A stretch of DNA of 64,000 nt, taken from Nevskia sp. Its GTDB lineage: Bacteria; Pseudomonadota; Gammaproteobacteria; Nevskiales; Nevskiaceae. Below the pieces are notes generated by a model. The model saw only the letters and a program-made list of their open reading frames with translations. It was not told the origin of the DNA and made no database searches. Both the position numbers and the translations under genes were made by a program. Positions 58,491 through 64,000 of this stretch are shown here, piece by piece. The stretch spans positions 1 through 64,000 of the forward strand of contig JARLJS010000095.1 of NCBI GenBank assembly GCA_031291075.1. The letters are read 5' to 3'. Position 1 is the first letter of the stretch. Every line of letters begins with the position of its first letter.

Positions 58491-60320
58491 TCAGCCTGCA
58501 GCCGCGCGCGCGGACGGCCACAGCCGCTCGATCTTCAGCACGCGCTCGCAGTCGCGTTCCTCCTGCAGGTCCTTCAGGCGGCCCTGCAGCAGGTCCTCGA
58601 TCACGATCAGCCCGAGCACCCGGGTCGTATCCTCGCGCGCGACCACCGGCAGCGAGGATACGCGGCGGTCGGCCATGCGGTTGGCCACCTCGCGCAGGGT
58701 CTCGTCCGGGTAGGCCAGCACCGCCTCCGTCACGGCGATGTCGTGCACACTGCGGTCCGCCGGGGCGCCGGCGCCCATCAGCGCCGCATCCAGCAGCGCA
58801 CGCCGCGTCACCACGCCCAGCAGCCGGCCGGCGCCGTCCACCACCGCGTACAGGCGCTGGCGCTTGAGCCCGAGCGGGTCGTCCGCCGCGGCGGCGCCGG
58901 CGCGCTGCGCCAGCCGCTGCTCCGCGCCGAGCGCGGTGTAGTCGCGGTGCATCACCTCGGACACGAACAGCACCTCCAGCGGGTCGACCGAGTATTCGCG
59001 GCTCAGGTGCACGCCGCGCCGCGCCACCTTCTCGGTCAGCACCGAGCGGCGCAGGGTCAGCACCGACACGCCGTAGGCCGCGGTGGCGGCCACCGCCAGC
59101 GGCAGCAGGGCGCCGTAGTCGTGCGTCAGCTCGAGCGAGAAGATCACCCCGGTCAGCGGCGAGCGCATCACGCCGCCGACCACCGCCGCCAGGCCCAGCA
59201 GCGCCCAGAACCCCGGCGCCACCGCCGGGAACACCTGCGCCTCCAGGGCGCCCAGCGCCGCGCCGATCATGAAGGTCGGCGCCAGCACGCCGCCGGAGGT
59301 GCCCGAGCCGAGCGAAAGGGACCAGATCAGCGTCTTCACCACCAGGATGCCGACGACCAGGGACAGCGCCGCGCGGCCCTGGATCAGCTCGGCGATGACG
59401 TCGTAGCCCACGCCGAGCGCGCGCGGCTCCACCAGCCCGCCGACGCCGATGATCAGCCCGCCGATGGCCGGCCACCACATCCAGTGCAGCGGCAGCCGCT
59501 TGAACTGGTCCTCCGAGAAATAGACGAGCTGGGTGGCGACGATCGCCAGCCCGCCGGCCAGGATGCCGGACAGCAGGCAGCAGGCAAGTGTGCCGGGGCC
59601 CAGGTGCAGGGCGACGTCGGGCACCGGGAACACCGCGGCCGTCCCCATAAGGTAGCCGCGGCACACGGTGGCGACGATCACGGCGGCGGCCACCGGCAGG
59701 AAGCTGCGCGGCCGCCACTCGAACAGCAGCAGCTCCACCGCCAGCAGGATCGAGGCCAGCGGCGCGTTGAAAGTGGCGGCCATGCCGCCCGCCGCGCCCG
59801 CCACCAGCAGCGTCTTGCGCTCGTCGGCGGTGACGTGCAGGAGCTGGCCGATGAGCGAGCCGAAGGCGCCGCCGGTCATGATCACCGGCCCTTCCGCGCC
59901 GAAAGGACCGCCGGTGCCGATGGTGACCGCCGCCGACACCGGCTTGAGCAGCGCCACCCGCGGCGACACCCGGCTGCCCTTGCGCAGGATGGCGTCGATC
60001 GCCTCCGGCATGCCGTGGCCGCGGATCGCCTCCGAGCCGTAGCGCGCCATCAGGCCCACCACCAGCCCGCCCGCCACTGGCGCCAGCAGGATCAGCCAGG
60101 CGCTGTGCGCTGTCCCGCCCGGCGCCACCAGCGCGGTGGACCAGCGCTGGTAGAACACCAGGTTGGTGATCAGCCCGATCAGGAGCTGCAGCGCCTGCGC
60201 CAGCGCGGCGCTGAGCGCGCCCACGCCCAGGGCCAGGGCGCACACCAGCAACACGCGGGGCGAAGTGGAGAAGTCGCCCAGGCGGGTGAGCGCGCGGGGA
60301 TGATCGTCGGACGTGGACAT
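58491..60320 (-). CDS. clcA: ClC chloride channel/antiporter with C-terminal CBS pair
   Basis: Membrane Cl-/H+ antiporter or channel, about 609 residues from ATG 60320 (MSTSDDHPRAL). The selectivity segments are GHGMPEA, GGPFGAEGP (gating Glu kept) and GSGTSGGVLAPTFMIGA, with the internal ASILLAVELLLFE acid. A soluble CBS pair ends the protein (about 470-600; AVVDGAGRLLGVVTRRAL and LPVVAREDTTRVLGLIVIEDLL), which often senses nucleotides. The track start at 60371 would add 17 residues. It is convergent with the Cyc2-like gene, 19 bp apart. Confidence 0.93.
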   Translation of the reverse strand: MSTSDDHPRALTRLGDFSTSPRVLLVCALALGVGALSAALAQALQLLIGLITNLVFYQRWSTALVAPGGTAHSAWLILLAPVAGGLVVGLMARYGSEAIRGHGMPEAIDAILRKGSRVSPRVALLKPVSAAVTIGTGGPFGAEGPVIMTGGAFGSLIGQLLHVTADERKTLLVAGAAGGMAATFNAPLASILLAVELLLFEWRPRSFLPVAAAVIVATVCRGYLMGTAAVFPVPDVALHLGPGTLACCLLSGILAGGLAIVATQLVYFSEDQFKRLPLHWMWWPAIGGLIIGVGGLVEPRALGVGYDVIAELIQGRAALSLVVGILVVKTLIWSLSLGSGTSGGVLAPTFMIGAALGALEAQVFPAVAPGFWALLGLAAVVGGVMRSPLTGVIFSLELTHDYGALLPLAVAATAAYGVSVLTLRRSVLTEKVARRGVHLSREYSVDPLEVLFVSEVMHRDYTALGAEQRLAQRAGAAAADDPLGLKRQRLYAVVDGAGRLLGVVTRRALLDAALMGAGAPADRSVHDIAVTEAVLAYPDETLREVANRMADRRVSSLPVVAREDTTRVLGLIVIEDLLQGRLKDLQEERDCERVLKIERLWPSARAAAG

Positions 60321-60432
60321 GGATCGGCAGGCGTCGAAACGGAGGGCGAAACCTAGCATACTCAGTACCATGTAACGACCAGCGGCTTCCGGGCCGGTAG
60401 GCCCCCGGCAGTCGCCGGCCCGCTTCCCCCTC

Positions 60433-60461
60433 TTGAATTCCGCCCGTCCGTCCTCAAGAAT
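60433..60461 (+). promoter_or_regulatory. Candidate groESL promoter
   Basis: TTGAAT and AAGAAT are 17 bases apart. The overlapping CTTGAA also fits the -35 of a heat-shock (sigma-32) promoter. Transcription would start inside the CIRCE operator. Confidence 0.5.
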
Positions 60462-60487
60462 TAGCAGCCTCCGCTGGGGAGTGCTAA
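60461..60487 (+). promoter_or_regulatory. CIRCE operator (HrcA binding site) of groESL
   Basis: TTAGCAGCC, a 9-base spacer and GAGTGCTAA match the CIRCE layout (TTAGCACTC-N9-GAGTGCTAA). The right half is perfect; the left half differs at its last three positions (GCC instead of CTC). HrcA repression of the operon is inferred. Confidence 0.88.
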
Positions 60488-60560
60488 CAGGGCTTGCGCG
60501 CCTGTTGCGGTATCCCAGGGAAAATCACTGTGAAGTCAATCCCTTAGAGGAGTTTCAACT

Positions 60561-60851
60561 ATGAAGCTGCGTCCTTTGCACGATCGCGTGATCGTGAAGC
60601 GCCTGGAAGAAGAGAGGAAATCGGCCGGCGGCATCATCATCCCGGATCAGGCTGCGGAAAAGCCGCTCAAGGCCGAAGTGGTCGCGGTCGGCCCCGGCAA
60701 GATCACCGACGACGGCAAGCTGCAGGCCCCCGACGTCAAGAAGGGCGACACTGTCCTGATCGGCAAGTACTCCGGCACCGAGGTCAAGGTCGACGGCGAG
60801 GACCTGGTGGTCCTGCGCGAAGACGACATCATGGCCGTCTTTACGAAGTAA
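60561..60851 (+). CDS. groES: Co-chaperonin GroES
   Basis: 96-residue lid of the GroEL chaperonin. It starts [21 protein letters not shown], has the mobile loop ([16 protein letters not shown]) and ends IMAVFTK. AGAGGAG precedes the ATG. It is the first gene of the groES-groL operon, 33 bp before groL, under CIRCE control. Confidence 0.98.
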   Translation: MKLRPLHDRVIVKRLEEERKSAGGIIIPDQAAEKPLKAEVVAVGPGKITDDGKLQAPDVKKGDTVLIGKYSGTEVKVDGEDLVVLREDDIMAVFTK

Positions 60852-62525
<1,674 letters not shown>

Positions 62526-62556
62526 GCAGCGCTTCCCACGCAGCAACGTAGTACCG

Positions 62557-62587
62557 CAAGGCCCCGGCAACGGGGCCTTGTTTTTTT
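62557..62587 (+). terminator. Intrinsic terminator of groESL
   Basis: A 10-bp stem CAAGGCCCCG with GCAA loop and complement is followed by TTTTTTT, 31 bases after the groL stop. Confidence 0.96.
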
Positions 62588-62659
62588 GTCACGCCGCCGT
62601 CGGTTTGTTTCATTTATGATCGGCCGGCATAACGATATTCCGCCAAACAGGAGCTTGCC

Positions 62660-63028
62660 ATGATCGGTTACGTCACGCTGGGGACCAACAACCTGGAGCG
62701 CGCCGCCGCGTTCTACGACGCGCTGCTGGGCGAGATGGGCGCCAAGCGCATGATGGACTACCCCACCTTCATCATGTGGGCCACCAAGCCGGGCGCCGCC
62801 GGCCTGTGCGCGATCAAGCCGCATGACGGCAAGCCGGCCACGGTGGGCAACGGCGTGATGGTGGCGCTGATGGCGGGCAGCAAGGAGCAGGTGGACGCGC
62901 TGTACAACAAGGCGATCCAGCTCGGCGGCACCGACGAGGGCAAGCCGGGCCCGCGCGGCGACGGTTTCTACGCCGCGTACTTCCGTGACCTTGACGGCAA
63001 CAAGCTGAACTTTTTCTTCATGGGGTGA
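62660..63028 (+). CDS. VOC (glyoxalase/bleomycin-resistance fold) protein
   Basis: 122-residue single VOC module, probably a dimer. It starts MIGYVTLGTNNLERAAAFYDALLGEMGAKR, with the late Glu/Asp segment YFRDLDGNKLNFFF, the VOC signature. Substrate is unknown. AGGAG precedes the ATG. It has its own start after the groESL terminator, and a palindromic repeat follows. Confidence 0.9.
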   Translation: MIGYVTLGTNNLERAAAFYDALLGEMGAKRMMDYPTFIMWATKPGAAGLCAIKPHDGKPATVGNGVMVALMAGSKEQVDALYNKAIQLGGTDEGKPGPRGDGFYAAYFRDLDGNKLNFFFMG

Positions 63029-63060
63029 GGTTCCGAACGCTCGGCCGTTGATTAATTTTT

Positions 63061-63145
63061 CGTCATTCCCGCGAAGGCGGGAATCCATTTTTCGTTTGCA
63101 CGAAGCCTGAAGCAGAACTGGGTCCCCGCCTTCGCGGGGACGACA
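63061..63145. repeat. Common intergenic inverted repeat (GTCATTCCCGCGAAGGCGGG type)
   Basis: GTCATTCCCGCGAAGGCGGG and the partner CCCCGCCTTCGCGGGG flank a short spacer. Each half is itself a hairpin, and the halves also pair with each other. This type is widespread in proteobacterial intergenic regions. It separates the VOC gene from the convergent oxidoreductase. Confidence 0.85.
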
Positions 63146-63163
63146 GGGCGAGCAGGGCTGCAC

Positions 63164-64000
63164 TCACGCCGCGAACCGCAGCGGGTTGTAAGGCGCCGGG
63201 TCGAGGCTCGGCGCCCGCCCGGTCAGCAGCTCGGTCACCATCTGCGCGGTGACCGCCGACAGGCTCACCCCCAGCATGCCGTGCCCGGTGGCCAGCCACA
63301 GGTTCTGCAGGCGCGGGGCGCGGCCGATGATCGGCAGGTCGTCGTAGGTCATCGGCCGCCAGCCGTACCACTGCTCCTCCTCGCGCGGGCCTTCCGGCTC
63401 CTCCAGGTATTCGGCGGCGCCGCGCCGCAGGGCCTGCAGCCGCGTCGGATTGAGCGTGTCGTCGTAGCCGGAGAACTCCATCGTACTGCCCAGCCGGTAG
63501 CCGCTGCCCCAGGCGGTGACGCACACACCGCGCTCCTTCAGCACCAGCGGCACCGACGGCGCGCGCTGCGGGCGGGCGTAGGTGATGCTGTAGCCCTTGC
63601 CGGGCTGGATCGGCAGCTTGAGCCCGAGCTGCCGGCCGAGCTGCGGCGACCAGGCGCCGAGCGCGAACACCACCTCGCCGGCCTCGAACTCGCCCTTGGC
63701 CGTCACCGTGCCGGCCAGGCGCTCGCCGTCGACGCGGAAGCCCTGCACCGCGGTGTGCTCCTCGATGCGGCCGCCGCCGGCCAGCACCGCCCGCCGCAGT
63801 TCGGCCACGTAGCGGTCCGGCCGCAGGCGGGCGTCGCCCGGGTGCCAGTGGCCGCCGGCCATGCCGGGCTTCAGCGCCGGCTCCTTCGCCTGTACGGCGG
63901 CGCCGTCGAGCCGCTGCGCCGGCACGCCGACCTCGCGCAGCATGTCGTATTCCGCCTGCGCCCGCTCGAAGGCCCGCGCCTCGCGCCAGACGTAGAGCAT
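63164..64000 (-). CDS. FAD-dependent D-amino-acid dehydrogenase (DadA-like), 5' end outside window
   Basis: C-terminal two-thirds of a DAO/DadA-family flavoenzyme. Visible parts include EPALKPGMAGGHWHPGDARLRPDRYV, FALGAWSPQLGRQLGLKLPIQPGKGYSITY, WYGWRPMTYDDLPIIGRAP and NLWLATGHGMLGVSLSAVTAQMV. The N-terminal GxGxxG Rossmann motif is missing, so the ATG at the window edge is an internal Met and the gene continues beyond base 64000. A D-amino-acid or related amine substrate is likely, not certain. Confidence 0.88.
   Translation of the reverse strand: MLYVWREARAFERAQAEYDMLREVGVPAQRLDGAAVQAKEPALKPGMAGGHWHPGDARLRPDRYVAELRRAVLAGGGRIEEHTAVQGFRVDGERLAGTVTAKGEFEAGEVVFALGAWSPQLGRQLGLKLPIQPGKGYSITYARPQRAPSVPLVLKERGVCVTAWGSGYRLGSTMEFSGYDDTLNPTRLQALRRGAAEYLEEPEGPREEEQWYGWRPMTYDDLPIIGRAPRLQNLWLATGHGMLGVSLSAVTAQMVTELLTGRAPSLDPAPYNPLRFAA

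Overview
This window looks like one continuous piece of chromosome from a GC-rich, free-living gammaproteobacterium. The gene orders metX-metW-yggT-proC and TIGR02449-zapA-6S RNA-fthC are typical of Gammaproteobacteria. Together with the high GC content and the many exported Ser/Gly-linker proteins, they suggest a Nevskiales/Solimonadaceae-like or Xanthomonadales-like organism. The exact family is an inference. I see no phage, plasmid, insertion sequence, CRISPR array or classical defence island. The accessory character comes from surface proteins, signalling proteins and intergenic palindromes.

Layout. 1-10 kb: rmuC (cut by the window edge), a chemoreceptor, a lipoprotein with five Ig-like repeats, an OmpA-like protein, tRNA-Gly(CCC), a short-chain dehydrogenase, a ferritin-like PF10118 protein and a VirK/YbjX (DUF535) protein. 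10-21 kb: thiS, thiG, trmB, an orphan phosphoribulokinase, a 273-bp nested palindromic element, tas, a divergent subtilase with Glu at the usual His position, a pseudo-hydrolase/class III cyclase fusion, a MATE pump and a 1-Cys peroxiredoxin. 21-31 kb: a hybrid histidine kinase divergent from ilvD, kbp (ygaU), tatD, an HTTM-DCC membrane protein, a secreted unknown, and a small hydrolase/DUF3047/TerB run. 31-39 kb: metW, metX, yggT and proC divergent from ilvA, bracketed by two copies of one palindromic repeat, then an EVE protein and two tandem paralogous lipoproteins. 39-49 kb: fthC, 6S RNA, zapA, a ZapB-like protein, a DegQ-type protease, a PEBP protein, sohB, ompA, hemH and two amino-acid transporters. 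49-52 kb: a GGDEF cyclase divergent from a REC-EAL protein, then a TorF-like porin.

52.8-58.5 kb is the most interesting block. It holds an ECF sigma factor, a zinc-finger anti-sigma factor, a subtilisin-like lipoprotein, a TIGR03118-like beta-propeller lipoprotein, a small c-type cytochrome, and a fused monoheme cytochrome/outer-membrane barrel whose N-terminus resembles Cyc2-type iron oxidases. The genes are all on one strand and could form a regulated envelope electron-transfer system. The rest is a ClC antiporter, groES-groL with a CIRCE operator, a VOC protein and a truncated DadA-like oxidoreductase.

All family calls come from reading the sequence. No database search or folding program was run. 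Gene starts were adjusted from the ORF track where a ribosome binding site or family alignment argued for another codon, including several GTG and TTG starts.
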